A stretch of DNA of 64,000 nt from NCBI RefSeq assembly GCF_015547515.1, contig NZ_JADMVE010000005.1, positions 62,001 through 126,000 on the forward strand, in the 5' to 3' direction. Source of the DNA: Eubacterium sp. 1001713B170207_170306_E7 (GTDB lineage Bacteria > Bacillota > Clostridia > Eubacteriales > Eubacteriaceae). Shown one piece after another: positions 1 through 8,393 of the stretch (the stretch's first letter is position 1; the number at the start of each line of letters is the position of its first letter). Below the pieces are notes generated by a model. That model was not told the origin of the DNA, did no database searches, and saw only the letters and a program-made list of their open reading frames with translations. Made by a program: the position numbers and the translations under genes.

Positions 1-659
1 GTGGAGGACATGCCAAAGGCTTTCCACATGCTTTCCTTTTTTTCCGCCTTGGCGTTCTGTTCTTTTTTGCCCTTATCAAAATCCGGTACCAGAACGACCA
101 CTAAAACAGTCAGCAGGGCAAAGGCCGCCGCGTTGATTAAGAGGACCGCTCTGAAGCCAGCCGCCTGAGTGGCGAAAAGCCCCATGGCCCATAGGCAGAG
201 GAAGGCGACCGCAGTCTGTCCGATGCCGCGCAGCCCTTCACTGATCCCGAAAAGACGTCCCTGTTCATTTTCACTGCCCAGGTTTCGGATGGCCTTGAGG
301 TAAGGCGACCAGAAGGTCCCGACACTAAAGACACCGTAAAGGGCGTGAATGATGATCAGCGCGGTGTAGCCCGGAAAGCTTGAATACCACAGCGTGATCA
401 GGCACATGGCCCCGCAGGACAGGATCAGCAGCTTTTTCGTGTTGAACTTTTCAGCCAGAATCCCGCTGGGCACATAGCCGATAACATTGAAGAGTCCGTA
501 AACTCCGGCGATGGTCCCCAGCTGCACATCGGTAATGTTCAAAGCTGCGATCATCTGATCATAAAAGGAAAAACGGATCAGCGGCGTCAGGTAAGCGATC
601 CCCGCGATCATACTCAGAACAACAAGCACAATATTTCTTTTCTTTTTATCTAATTCCAT
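1..659 (-). CDS. MFS transporter, C-terminal part missing (window edge)
   Basis: This is the N-terminal ~219 residues of a major facilitator superfamily permease; the rest lies beyond the left edge. The ATG at 659 follows a GGAGG box. The visible part has several hydrophobic helices and a loop-2/3 region (GILAEKFNTKK) matching the MFS G-x-x-x-D/E-[KR] motif. The closest relative in the window is the MFS gene at 58610-59878: both open with a helix followed by T/YLRY/F-SFYDQ-like sequence and share the 'YLKAIRNL' / 'YLNGIRNL' segment. It lies 59 bases after the BCCT gene and is probably co-transcribed with it. The substrate is unknown. Because both MFS copies sit beside MttB genes, export of a demethylated product or import of a methylated substrate is plausible, but this is inference. 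Confidence 0.85.
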   Translation of the reverse strand, partial: MELDKKKRNIVLVVLSMIAGIAYLTPLIRFSFYDQMIAALNITDVQLGTIAGVYGLFNVIGYVPSGILAEKFNTKKLLILSCGAMCLITLWYSSFPGYTALIIIHALYGVFSVGTFWSPYLKAIRNLGSENEQGRLFGISEGLRGIGQTAVAFLCLWAMGLFATQAAGFRAVLLINAAAFALLTVLVVVLVPDFDKGKKEQNAKAEKKESMWKAFGMSS

Positions 660-718
660 AATTATCCCTCCAAATTTAACAAACAGTCAGCTCCGCTCAA
701 GCTCCGTTGACGGCAGCC

Positions 719-2236
719 TTACTTTTTCAACTCCTCTTTCTTAAGGTACTTGAAAAATCCGGCCATCATCACGCAGATAATAATCAAAAACGGGAAGCTG
801 AACGCAAAGGACAATGACTGCACTGCTGAGAGCCCTCCAGTCACAATAAACATAATGGCCAGCAGACCCAGGATCACACCCCAGATGACCTTGATCAGCT
901 TCTGAGAATTTTCTCTGCCTCTTGAGCTCATGGTGCTCACCACCTGTACTCCGGCGTCTGCCGAGGTCAGGAAAAAGACCAGCAGCGACAGCATGACAAG
1001 GACAGAAATAATACTGGAAAACGGCAGATTGCTGAGCATCTGAAATACCGAGCTGTTGGTGTCCACAACGCCGTTCTGAACCACGCTTCCAGGATTTGTG
1101 AGCTCCATGCTCAGACCGGTGCCGCCCATAATACCAAACCAGATACAGCTCATGACCGTCGGCACGCCCAGAATGGCGAGCACAAATTCCCGTATGCTGC
1201 GTCCTTTTGAAATCTTAGCGATAAAGCTGCCCACAAAGGGTGTCCAGGTAATCCACCAGGCCCAGTAAAAGACCGTCCAGTTACCAATCCAGTTTTCGCC
1301 CGTATGTGCTGCCACCAGACCGTTGGCGTCTGTGAAAAAGCTCATGGGCACAAAGTTAAAGATATAATCGCCTACACTCTCCAGTGTAATATTAAAAATA
1401 TACAGTGTAGGTCCTGCCAAAAGGACAAACAGCATGACCGCAAACACAATAACCGTGTTGGTATTGCTCAGCAGCTTCATTCCCCGGTCGATACCTGCCG
1501 TCGAAGAAATCACAAACAAAACCGTACAGATAATGACAATAATTACCGCCAGCAGCGTACCGCCCGAAAGATGGAAAACAAATTCCAGGCCGCTCTGGAT
1601 CTGCAGCGCCCCCAGTCCAAAGGAGGTCGCCACACCGATCAGAATCAAAATAACCGTAAAGGTATCAATGCCCTTTGAAAACCCACCTTTCAGCGCCTTA
1701 TCGCCAAGGAATGGATAAAAGGATGAGCTGACCAGCAGGGGCAGGCCCTTTCTGAAATGAAAGTAGGCCATGGGCAGTGCAACGGCCGCGTATAACGCCC
1801 AGGGATGCACGCCCCAGTGCAGAAAAGTATACTGGAGCGACTGCACAGCCGCCTGAGGCGTCTGCGGATCCGCAAAGGGCGGCACCATAAAATGGTTCAT
1901 GGGCTCCGCCACACTCCAGAATACCAGGCCGATACCCATACCGGCCGCAAAAATCATCGAAAACCAGCTGATATTGCTGTACTCAGGCTTTTCATCATCT
2001 CCGCCAAGCCGGATTTTTCCATATTTGCTGAACGAGACGAACAGGCAGGCGACAATTACAAAGAGTGCAAAGCCAATATAGGCAAAGCCCAATGTGTTAG
2101 TAAAAAAATTAAAAATACCAGAAAATATGCTTGCGACCTGTTCTGTAAAAACAATGCTGACAATGGCAAGTAACAATGTGATACTTCCGGCTACCAAAAA
2201 AATTGTTTTATCTACAGACTCAAATATTTTTTTCAT
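719..2236 (-). CDS. BCCT-family betaine/carnitine/choline transporter
   Basis: A 505-residue secondary transporter of the betaine-choline-carnitine family, with about 12 transmembrane helices. The family signature is clear: the Trp-rich helix (FYWAWWITWTPFVGSFIAKISKGRSIREF), the glycine-rich GMGIGLVFWSVAEP stretch, and the conserved SADAGVQVVSTMSS segment. The start at 2236 is chosen over the upstream in-frame ATG at 2275 because GGAGG lies 6 bases before it and the longer version adds a non-conserved 13-residue leader. It is divergent from the MttB operon and probably forms an operon with the downstream MFS gene. Given the neighbours, import of a quaternary amine for demethylation is the natural role; the exact substrate cannot be read from the sequence. 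Confidence 0.93.
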   Translation of the reverse strand: MKKIFESVDKTIFLVAGSITLLLAIVSIVFTEQVASIFSGIFNFFTNTLGFAYIGFALFVIVACLFVSFSKYGKIRLGGDDEKPEYSNISWFSMIFAAGMGIGLVFWSVAEPMNHFMVPPFADPQTPQAAVQSLQYTFLHWGVHPWALYAAVALPMAYFHFRKGLPLLVSSSFYPFLGDKALKGGFSKGIDTFTVILILIGVATSFGLGALQIQSGLEFVFHLSGGTLLAVIIVIICTVLFVISSTAGIDRGMKLLSNTNTVIVFAVMLFVLLAGPTLYIFNITLESVGDYIFNFVPMSFFTDANGLVAAHTGENWIGNWTVFYWAWWITWTPFVGSFIAKISKGRSIREFVLAILGVPTVMSCIWFGIMGGTGLSMELTNPGSVVQNGVVDTNSSVFQMLSNLPFSSIISVLVMLSLLVFFLTSADAGVQVVSTMSSRGRENSQKLIKVIWGVILGLLAIMFIVTGGLSAVQSLSFAFSFPFLIIICVMMAGFFKYLKKEELKK

Positions 2237-2299
2237 AATTGCCTCCATTCTGAGATAAACAACAACGTCGGTCAAAGCGTTGGGCAGAAAAACACGCTT

Positions 2300-2357
2300 T
2301 TGTGAAATACATGTCTTTTATAAACGAAGTATAACACGTTTTCATCTAAGCCGTCAA
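2300..2357 (-). promoter_or_regulatory. Promoter and operator of the BCCT-MFS operon
   Basis: On the minus strand, TTGACG (2352-2357) and TATACT (2328-2333) are separated by 18 bases, a good sigma-A promoter. Just downstream of the -10 lies TTGTGAAATACATGT (plus-strand reading, 2300-2314), which recurs exactly in front of the divergent MttB operon at 2540-2554. Its position, over or just after the transcription start, suits a repressor. The best candidate binders are the GntR proteins at 6169 and 6889. Confidence 0.7.
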
Positions 2358-2506
2358 CTAAAAAAATAATTATTTTAGATTTTTTACGACACTTCTTCTG
2401 GGCCCCTTTCTGGACTTCTATAGAAGAAACCCTTGCTTTTTACTAAATAACGAAATAATGCCCCTGAAAATTACCGATAATTTTTAGTTTTTTCCATTTT
2501 TTAGTA

Positions 2507-2558
2507 TTGACAACCTTTCCATATCGTGATATATTGTGCTTGTGAAATACATGTATTT
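2507..2558 (+). promoter_or_regulatory. Promoter and operator of the MttB-corrinoid operon
   Basis: TTGACA (2507-2512), a 17-base spacer and TATATT (2530-2535) form a near-consensus sigma-A promoter. The perfect palindrome AAATACATGTATTT (2545-2558) begins about where transcription should start. It overlaps the second copy of the repeat TTGTGAAATACATGT seen in front of the divergent BCCT gene. The rest of the 2237-2578 gap is A+T-rich and shows nothing else. Confidence 0.72.
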
Positions 2559-2578
2559 ATTAAATTTGGAGGTGTATT

Positions 2579-4036
2579 ATGTACGTTAACAGAAGATTTT
2601 ATGACAAATATGTTTCTACCAGAGATGTTGAATTATTACACGAATATTCGCTGCGCGTTTTGAAGGAAGTAGGGGTTTCCTTCGATTGTCCAGAAGCACT
2701 GGAAATCTTTAAAAAACACGGCGCAACCGTTGAAGGCAGTATTGTAAAGATTGATGAAGATCTTTTGAACAAAGCCCTTGAAACCGCACCAAAAACCTTT
2801 ACGATTTATACCGCGGCCGGCGAAACCAAAATCGGCGAACGCTATAAACCAAAAACTGTCGGATGCTACGGTCCGCCGAAATTCTTATTTGAAGACGATG
2901 AATACCGCGTTGCACAAAAAGACGATATGGTTAAATTCCTGAAATTAATGGATACCAGCGAAGTCACTGACTTTGTCAACAACTCCGCTTACGACACACC
3001 GGATCTGGACAAGACCAAGGAAGATTTCTATCTGCCGCAGGTCGCCATGTGCCTGAAATACTCCCAGAAGCCAACCTACGGCAATGTGGCCAACAGCATG
3101 AACGTCCGGGGCAAAAGCTTAAAACAGGAAGCCAAGGACATCGCAAATCTTTATAAAGAATTCTACGACATCTGGGACCGCCCGGTGCTCTTAACCAACA
3201 CCTGCGCACTGTCACCGCTTGGCTATTCCTATGAAGTTCTTGACAACATCATGGGTCTGGTTGAAGAAGGACAGCCGGTTACCATCATTACCTGCTCCAT
3301 GACCAACCTGACCGCTCCGGCCGCTCTGCTCGGTTCTGTTATCCAGAACAACGCTACCATTCTGGCCGGCATCATCTTAACCCAGCTGATCAATCCTGGC
3401 AACCCTGTTATCTACGGAACCGTTTCTACGGCTACCGATATGCGCAGTGTCGCCTGCTCCATCGGCGCACCAGAAGCCCAGCTGATCCAGATGGCCTCTC
3501 TGGCCCTTGGCCGCTACTACCAGCTGCCTGTAAGAACCGGTATCGCCGGTACCGACTCCTTGAAACCAGACTACCAGGCTGGCGTTGAAAGCTTCATGAT
3601 CCTTATGACCACTTATCTCGGAAAATCCGACTTTGTCCTGAACCATGCCGGTATCCTCCAGTCCTACGCGCTGGGCAGCTACGAAAAATTTGTTCTCGAC
3701 GAAGAAGTCAACCGTATCTTACTGCGTCTCAACAAAGGCATCGACATCTCCGATGTCAAGGCTGAAAAAGTATTTGACGCCATCAAGAAGGCCGGTCCTC
3801 TGGGCAACTACCTGTCCGGCAGAACGCCGAAGGAATACCGCCAGGAACATTGGATAACCAAGCTCTTTAACCGCCAGGCCGGCAATCCGCAGCCGATCTT
3901 CGATGAAATCGGCGATCTCCGCGAACGTGCCAGCAAAGAAGTTGAAGAACGTGTCGCAGGCTATACATTACCTGACTTAACCAAGACTCAGAAGGATATC
4001 CTGAACCGCTATCTGCCTGAAGACGAAAAATTTTAA
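2579..4036 (+). CDS. MttB-superfamily corrinoid methyltransferase (non-pyrrolysine)
   Basis: A 485-residue member of the trimethylamine methyltransferase (MttB) superfamily. Such enzymes transfer a methyl group from a quaternary amine to a Co(I) corrinoid protein. The reading frame has no internal amber codon, so it belongs to the MtgB-like, non-pyrrolysine branch that acts on glycine betaine, proline betaine, carnitine and related compounds. Shared superfamily features are the NPGNPVIYGTVSTATDMRS strand, the GAPEAQLIQMASLALGRYYQLPVRTG segment, and DYQAGVESFM followed by the LNHAG motif. The length is typical. A GGAGG box lies 8 bases before the ATG at 2579. It is the first gene of an operon with a second MttB gene and a corrinoid protein. 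The substrate is not determinable; the divergent BCCT transporter points to a betaine. Confidence 0.92.
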   Translation: MYVNRRFYDKYVSTRDVELLHEYSLRVLKEVGVSFDCPEALEIFKKHGATVEGSIVKIDEDLLNKALETAPKTFTIYTAAGETKIGERYKPKTVGCYGPPKFLFEDDEYRVAQKDDMVKFLKLMDTSEVTDFVNNSAYDTPDLDKTKEDFYLPQVAMCLKYSQKPTYGNVANSMNVRGKSLKQEAKDIANLYKEFYDIWDRPVLLTNTCALSPLGYSYEVLDNIMGLVEEGQPVTIITCSMTNLTAPAALLGSVIQNNATILAGIILTQLINPGNPVIYGTVSTATDMRSVACSIGAPEAQLIQMASLALGRYYQLPVRTGIAGTDSLKPDYQAGVESFMILMTTYLGKSDFVLNHAGILQSYALGSYEKFVLDEEVNRILLRLNKGIDISDVKAEKVFDAIKKAGPLGNYLSGRTPKEYRQEHWITKLFNRQAGNPQPIFDEIGDLRERASKEVEERVAGYTLPDLTKTQKDILNRYLPEDEKF

Positions 4037-4066
4037 TTAAACTTCTATTAGTATTCATTTTTCGGA

Positions 4067-4106
4067 TAAAATCTGATATCATTAGTGGTATCAGATTTTA
4101 TTTTTT
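4067..4106 (+). terminator. Hairpin with T-run between the two MttB genes
   Basis: Arms ATAAAATCTGATA and TATCAGATTTTAT form a 13-bp stem with a 10-base loop, followed by TTTTTT. It looks like an intrinsic terminator but lies inside an apparently continuous operon. It may therefore cause partial termination and lower expression of the second methyltransferase, the corrinoid protein and the regulators. Confidence 0.75.
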
Positions 4107-4138
4107 GTTTTTCGGTTATACTAAAAGGAAGGTCATCC

Positions 4139-5515
4139 ATGAAACTACGCTATTCATTTTCTGAAAAAGAAGAATGCCAGCAAATTCATGAGTATTCTCT
4201 GGACATTTTGGAAAATACAGGTATTGTTGTTCATTCTGAAAAAGCAAGAAGCACCTTTAAGAGAAACGGCGCAAAGCTCGAAGGCAAAAAAGTCTATCTC
4301 CCGCCTAAAATAGTGGAAGACCGTCTTGTCGACGTGCCCTCCTCCTTTACCTTTAATACGCCCGGACACCGTGTAACGGTGGGCGGCGGCACGACCTGCA
4401 CCATGCCGCCCTACGGTGCGACCTATGCAAAGAAGAATAACATCAGCCATCTGGCCGGACGCGAGGATTTTATCAATTTCACAAAGCTCAGCCAGGAAAG
4501 CGGGCAGATGAGCATGGCCTGCCCCTATGTGCTTGAGCCCATGGATGTTCCCATCGACTTCAGAGAAAATTACAAAATGGCCATGTGCCTGAAATACTCC
4601 GACAAGCCTACCTTTTCCATGACCCAGGACGGCCGGTCAGCCCGGGAGAGTATTCGTTTCGCGCAGAAATTCTGGGACTGTCAGGACAGCCATCTGCTCA
4701 TCGGAAACATCAACATCTCGGCGCCGCTGATCATGGGCGAGGGCACCGCGGACGTCATTCTGGTGCACGGCGAGGAAAACCAGCCTCTGATGGTGGCCTG
4801 CGGCAGCGGCCTGAGCGGCCTGACCGCGCCGCCGCTGCCCACGTCCAACTTTCTGATCAGCAACGCCGCTGTGCTGGCCGGTATTGTGCTGGCCCAGATG
4901 GTGCGGCCCGGGCTCCCCATCGTCTACGGCTTTCCGCTTTTTGGCGTCAATCCCTTTAACGCAGACGCCTCACCCGGCGAGCCGACCACTGCGCTCTTCA
5001 CCATGGCCGCGGCAGAAATGGGCCGGTTCTACGAGATTCCCACCCGGTCCGGCGGGGTCTTTACCGATTCCAGATATCTGGATTACCAGAGCGGCGCCGA
5101 GAGCTTCATGAATCTTTTTTCCTGTCTGTTTTCAGGCGTCGACTGCATCATGCACGCCTTTGGCATGGAGGACGCGCTCAACACCATCAACTACAATAAG
5201 TACATTCTGGACGAGGCCTTATACGATACGGTGACGCATTACCTGAACGGCTTTGAGGTCAACGCCGTCACCCTGATGAAAGACGCCATCAAGGAGACAG
5301 GGTGCACCGATAATTATATCAATATGAGCAACCTGCGCCTTATCCGGAAGCATTACCATCCCTATCCCTTTAAGAACACGGAAAGTGAACACACCATTTT
5401 AGAAGCCAGCGACGCCATTGTCCATGAACGGCTTGAAAATTATACCGCGCCGCCGCTGACACAGGCCCAGCAAAAGCTCATTGAAGGCTGCCTGCCCAGA
5501 GAATTCATTGATTAA
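4139..5515 (+). CDS. Second MttB-superfamily methyltransferase, divergent
   Basis: A 458-residue MttB-superfamily protein. I start it at the ATG at 4139, which has AAGGAAGG upstream; the earlier in-frame start at 4085 lies inside the terminator hairpin. N-terminal helices (HEYSLDILENTGIVVHSEKA) and the barrel core (GLSGLTAPPLPTSNFLISNAAVLAGIVLAQ, then LDYQSGAESFMNLF) are recognisable. Where the other three copies read YGT-S-A/T-TDMR, this one reads VYGFPLFGVNPFNADASPGEP. The active-site loop has clearly diverged, and at 458 residues the protein is about 20-30 shorter than its paralogs. It may have a different substrate or a helper role. It lies just upstream of the corrinoid protein gene, its likely methyl acceptor. 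Confidence 0.88.
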   Translation: MKLRYSFSEKEECQQIHEYSLDILENTGIVVHSEKARSTFKRNGAKLEGKKVYLPPKIVEDRLVDVPSSFTFNTPGHRVTVGGGTTCTMPPYGATYAKKNNISHLAGREDFINFTKLSQESGQMSMACPYVLEPMDVPIDFRENYKMAMCLKYSDKPTFSMTQDGRSARESIRFAQKFWDCQDSHLLIGNINISAPLIMGEGTADVILVHGEENQPLMVACGSGLSGLTAPPLPTSNFLISNAAVLAGIVLAQMVRPGLPIVYGFPLFGVNPFNADASPGEPTTALFTMAAAEMGRFYEIPTRSGGVFTDSRYLDYQSGAESFMNLFSCLFSGVDCIMHAFGMEDALNTINYNKYILDEALYDTVTHYLNGFEVNAVTLMKDAIKETGCTDNYINMSNLRLIRKHYHPYPFKNTESEHTILEASDAIVHERLENYTAPPLTQAQQKLIEGCLPREFID

Positions 5516-5531
5516 AAAGGAGGCATTTCCA

Positions 5532-6179
5532 TTGCTAGAATCCATCGTAACCGCTGTTAAAAAGCTCGAAGAAAAAAAGGTCATCAAGCTGGTACGCTAC
5601 GCCGTAAAGGAGGGTGCCTCCCAGATGCAGATCATCGAATCCGTCCAGGCCGGTCTGGACGAGGTAGGCAAATATTTTGAGACCGGCCGCTACGGCGTCA
5701 CCGACCTCATGATGGCTGGCATTATCTTTGAGGAAATCCTGAAGCTCGACTGCCTGAAGCTCGAGAAGGAAAACCCCGAGGAGGCCATCGGCACCATTCT
5801 GCTGTGCACCATCGAATGCGACCTCCACGACATTGGCAAATCCATTTTTAAAAGCGCGGCGCTGATGTCCGGCTTTAAGGTCATCGACCTGGGCATTGAC
5901 ATCTCACCGGAAAAAATCGTGGCGGAAACCAAAAAATCCCATCCCGACGTCATTGCCATCAGCTCGATCATGGCCAACGGCGTAAAATACATGAAAGAGA
6001 CCAACGAGCTTCTGGTAAAGGAAAACCTGCGGGATGAGGTAAAGATCATCCTCGGCGGCCTGTCAACCCACAAGGACGCTGTGGCGTATGTGGGCGCCGA
6101 CGCTTTTACCAAGGATGTTTACGAGGGCGTAAACCTCTGCCGGGAATGGATGGAAGGGGGCGTTTCCCATAAGCTATAA
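5532..6179 (+). CDS. Corrinoid methyl-carrier protein (MtaC/MttC/MtqC type)
   Basis: A 215-residue cobalamin-binding protein that accepts methyl groups from the MttB-type enzymes and passes them to a corrinoid:tetrahydrofolate methyltransferase, which is not in this window. The N-terminal helical cap domain (1-85) is followed by a Rossmann-like B12 domain with the base-off motif D-x-H-x-x-G in CDLHDIGKS (His ~99), then VIDLGIDISPEKIV, AISSIM and IILGGL. I choose the TTG at 5532 because AGGAGG lies 9 bases upstream and the protein then begins MLESIVTAVKKLEEKK, usual for the family. The more upstream ATG at 5481 is inside the previous gene. It is the only corrinoid protein gene in the window and may serve several methyltransferases. 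Confidence 0.92.
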   Translation: MLESIVTAVKKLEEKKVIKLVRYAVKEGASQMQIIESVQAGLDEVGKYFETGRYGVTDLMMAGIIFEEILKLDCLKLEKENPEEAIGTILLCTIECDLHDIGKSIFKSAALMSGFKVIDLGIDISPEKIVAETKKSHPDVIAISSIMANGVKYMKETNELLVKENLRDEVKIILGGLSTHKDAVAYVGADAFTKDVYEGVNLCREWMEGGVSHKL

Positions 6180-6867
6180 ATACGACGAAATCTGCGATAA
6201 AATAAAAAACAAAATCAAGCAGCGCATTTATCTGCCCGATACGCCGCTGCCGCCGGAGAACACCCTGGCCGAGGAGTTTAAGGTCAGCCGGATCACCATC
6301 CGCAACGCCCTGCGCAACCTCATCGAGGAGGGCTATGTGTACACCATTCCCGGCAAGGGCAACTATGTGCTGGCAAAAACCAACGACAAGTTTGTCCTCT
6401 CCCTGAAGCCCGAGAATATTTTAAAGGAGCCCTACAACCGCGTGGAGCTGCTGGGCTCAGAGATTATCAAGCCCACCATTGAGCTCGTCTATCATCTGCG
6501 GGTCGCGCCCGATTCCCGCATTGTGCTCATCAACTGGCTTTTGTTCAAGGACGATCTGCCCGTCATTTACGACAACCAGTTTATCCCTTATTTTCCCGGC
6601 ATTTCACCCTGGAACGACGATTTTGAGTACAACAGCTTCAGCGAAATCGTCAACCAGCGCAATCATCTCTATATCACCCAGGAACGTATCCACATTGAGG
6701 CTGTGGGCTGTGATGCCCAGGCCGCGGAAAAGCTCAACATCCCCGAGGACACGCCCGTCATGCAGGTTACCCAAAACCTCATGGATAACGACGATCCCCT
6801 GGGCATGCGCAAGCTCTATATAAGAAAAGAATGCTGTAAACTGACCGGCATTACCTATCTTCCCTAA
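6169..6867 (+). CDS. GntR-family regulator (HutC/UTRA type) with an apparent ATA start
   Basis: A one-component regulator with an N-terminal winged helix (YDEICDKIKNKIKQRI ... ENTLAEEFKVSRITIRNALRNLIEEGYVYTIPGKGNYVL) and a C-terminal UTRA-like effector domain (70-232). The helix-turn-helix is complete only if translation begins before the first usual start codon (GTG at 6337), which would cut off most of it. Upstream to the in-frame stop at 6130 there is no ATG, GTG or TTG. The best candidate is ATA at 6169, preceded by GGAAGGGGG and overlapping the corrinoid gene by 11 bases. It gives 232 residues, very close to the paralog that follows. It probably regulates this operon in response to a methylated amine (inference). 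Confidence 0.8.
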   Translation: MSYKYDEICDKIKNKIKQRIYLPDTPLPPENTLAEEFKVSRITIRNALRNLIEEGYVYTIPGKGNYVLAKTNDKFVLSLKPENILKEPYNRVELLGSEIIKPTIELVYHLRVAPDSRIVLINWLLFKDDLPVIYDNQFIPYFPGISPWNDDFEYNSFSEIVNQRNHLYITQERIHIEAVGCDAQAAEKLNIPEDTPVMQVTQNLMDNDDPLGMRKLYIRKECCKLTGITYLP

Positions 6868-6888
6868 AGGCCAAAGCAGGTGACACCA

Positions 6889-7578
6889 ATGAAAGTAAAA
6901 ATATACGACCAGATCATCAACGATATCATGGATGACATCCACTACGGCAACCTGAAGCCCGGAGAAAAGCTCCCCACCTATGCCGAGCTGGCTAAAAAGT
7001 ACAACACCAGCATCGTCACTGTCCGCAAGAGCATTTCTTCCTTAATCAATAAGGGCTATCTGAGCGCTGTGGAGCGGGTAGGGACCTTTGTGCGGGAATG
7101 CGAAAAGGAGCAGTACCTTATCAGCTTTGCCCCACAGGCCAACATTAACGAGGAGATCACCGAGATCAGCGTTGAGGATATCAGCCTGTCCCTCATAAAA
7201 ATGCGGGAGATCCGACAGGAAATGAAAGCCGTGGAGCTGCGCCAGATTCTGTATTCCGACACTCTCCCGATCTGCTATATCATTACCGCGCTGCTTTTAA
7301 ACGGACGCTATAACCCGGAGAGCATGGCAGATATGACCGAGAAGAACCTCCTGACCATCAACAAAATCCTCGATGGCTTCGAGATCAAAAAAGTCCTTGA
7401 GATCACCATGGATACGCCGAACCGCTTTATCCAGAACAAGCTGCTGGTGGATAAGAACGACCCGGTATTTTGTTTTACCACCTATTATTACACCATGAAG
7501 GACGAGCCCGTCGGCAAAAGCGTGCTCTACGCATCCGGAGAAAATATCGACCTCTATGGGAAGTCCTTTGTGAAATAA
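6889..7578 (+). CDS. GntR-family regulator, paralog of the preceding gene
   Basis: A 229-residue GntR-type regulator. The winged helix spans about residues 1-70 (KIYDQIINDIMDDIHYGNLKPGEKLPTYAELAKKYNTSIVTVRKSISSLINKGYL), followed by a UTRA-like ligand domain. I prefer the ATG at 6889 over the GTG at 6880 because the AGCAGGTGA box is then correctly spaced. It follows the other GntR gene by 21 bases and ends just before a bidirectional terminator. Two regulators of the same family at the end of one operon suggest a heteromeric or dual-signal repressor of the divergent promoters at 2300-2558; this is inference from position. Confidence 0.88.
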   Translation: MKVKIYDQIINDIMDDIHYGNLKPGEKLPTYAELAKKYNTSIVTVRKSISSLINKGYLSAVERVGTFVRECEKEQYLISFAPQANINEEITEISVEDISLSLIKMREIRQEMKAVELRQILYSDTLPICYIITALLLNGRYNPESMADMTEKNLLTINKILDGFEIKKVLEITMDTPNRFIQNKLLVDKNDPVFCFTTYYYTMKDEPVGKSVLYASGENIDLYGKSFVK

Positions 7579-7586
7579 GGTTTTAC

Positions 7587-7643
7587 ATAAAAAACCACAG
7601 CTGCGAAAAAATCACAGCTGTGGTTTTTATTTTTTGTTTTTTT
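7587..7643. terminator. Bidirectional terminator, left copy of a duplicated element
   Basis: Stem AACCACAGCTG / CAGCTGTGGTT is flanked by A-runs and T-runs on both sides, so it can stop the GntR operon from the left and the TetR gene from the right. The TetR stop codon lies within it. A near-identical element lies at 10722-10776. Confidence 0.85.
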
Positions 7644-8331
7644 CAGTGACCGTTACCTTGAAGTATTCGCTCACCTCAAATTTCAAACCTTCTGTTACCT
7701 TCCGCGAGTTCCGCACATTTTCCTGAACCTGATTTTTATCCGGCACCAGAAAGCGGTAGCATTCGGTTAAAAACATATCAATGGCGTCCTCGTAGGGGAT
7801 GTCGATATTTTTTTGGATAATATCCCTGAAAAACTGAATCTGCATACCGGCCGTCAGCGAGGCGACCGCGTCAAAATAGGTTTTGTCACAGATCATGGGA
7901 TTTGTCTCATATTTTAATCCGTCCTCATAGCGTTTGTGAGTAAAGAAATCCATCCAGCCGATGACCAGCTTCGGAAAACTGCCGAGCTCAGAAATACCAT
8001 TATAAAACCTTATGATCTCCGGATTGGCGTTAATGCACTCAAAATAAGCCCGGTACTCCACCATATCCACAAGCAGGTCCTTTCCCGCGTCTTTCAGCGG
8101 CTCCAGGATATCCTTAAGGGCCAGGGTAATCGCATCTGCAAACTCCCGGAAAATCCCCATTGCCACCGACTCTTTGCCCTCGAAATAATAGACAAATAAA
8201 CCAGGGTTCGATTCAGCGTCCACGACCATTTCCTTGATGGTCGTCTCGTGGTAACCCTTTGTATAAAAAAATTTCTTTGCGCTGTTATACAGCGCTGTTT
8301 TTGTTTCTGTTCCTTTTTTGTAATTGGCCAT
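7627..8331 (-). CDS. TetR-family transcriptional regulator
   Basis: A 234-residue TetR-type regulator. The N-terminal helix-turn-helix is clear (TKTALYNSAKKFFYTKGYHETTIKEMV ... NPGLFVYYFEGKESVAMGIF, residues 8-60); the C-terminal ~170 residues form the helical ligand/dimer domain, about the usual family length. The ATG at 8331 is preceded by AGAGGTG; the longer frame to 8400 runs through the promoter and is not used. It is divergent from the URO-D-like operon, and two tandem palindromes in between are its likely operators. The ligand is unknown. Confidence 0.9.
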   Translation of the reverse strand: MANYKKGTETKTALYNSAKKFFYTKGYHETTIKEMVVDAESNPGLFVYYFEGKESVAMGIFREFADAITLALKDILEPLKDAGKDLLVDMVEYRAYFECINANPEIIRFYNGISELGSFPKLVIGWMDFFTHKRYEDGLKYETNPMICDKTYFDAVASLTAGMQIQFFRDIIQKNIDIPYEDAIDMFLTECYRFLVPDKNQVQENVRNSRKVTEGLKFEVSEYFKVTVTEKNKK

Positions 8332-8393
8332 AATACACCTCTGGCTTATTATAGCATGCTTTTTTTGTAAAAAAAATAAAAAATAAAAATCCC

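Noticed and set aside
2579-4036. Pyrrolysine-type MttB with in-frame amber codon
   Set aside because: All four MttB-family frames run unbroken over 458-486 residues; no amber read-through is needed.
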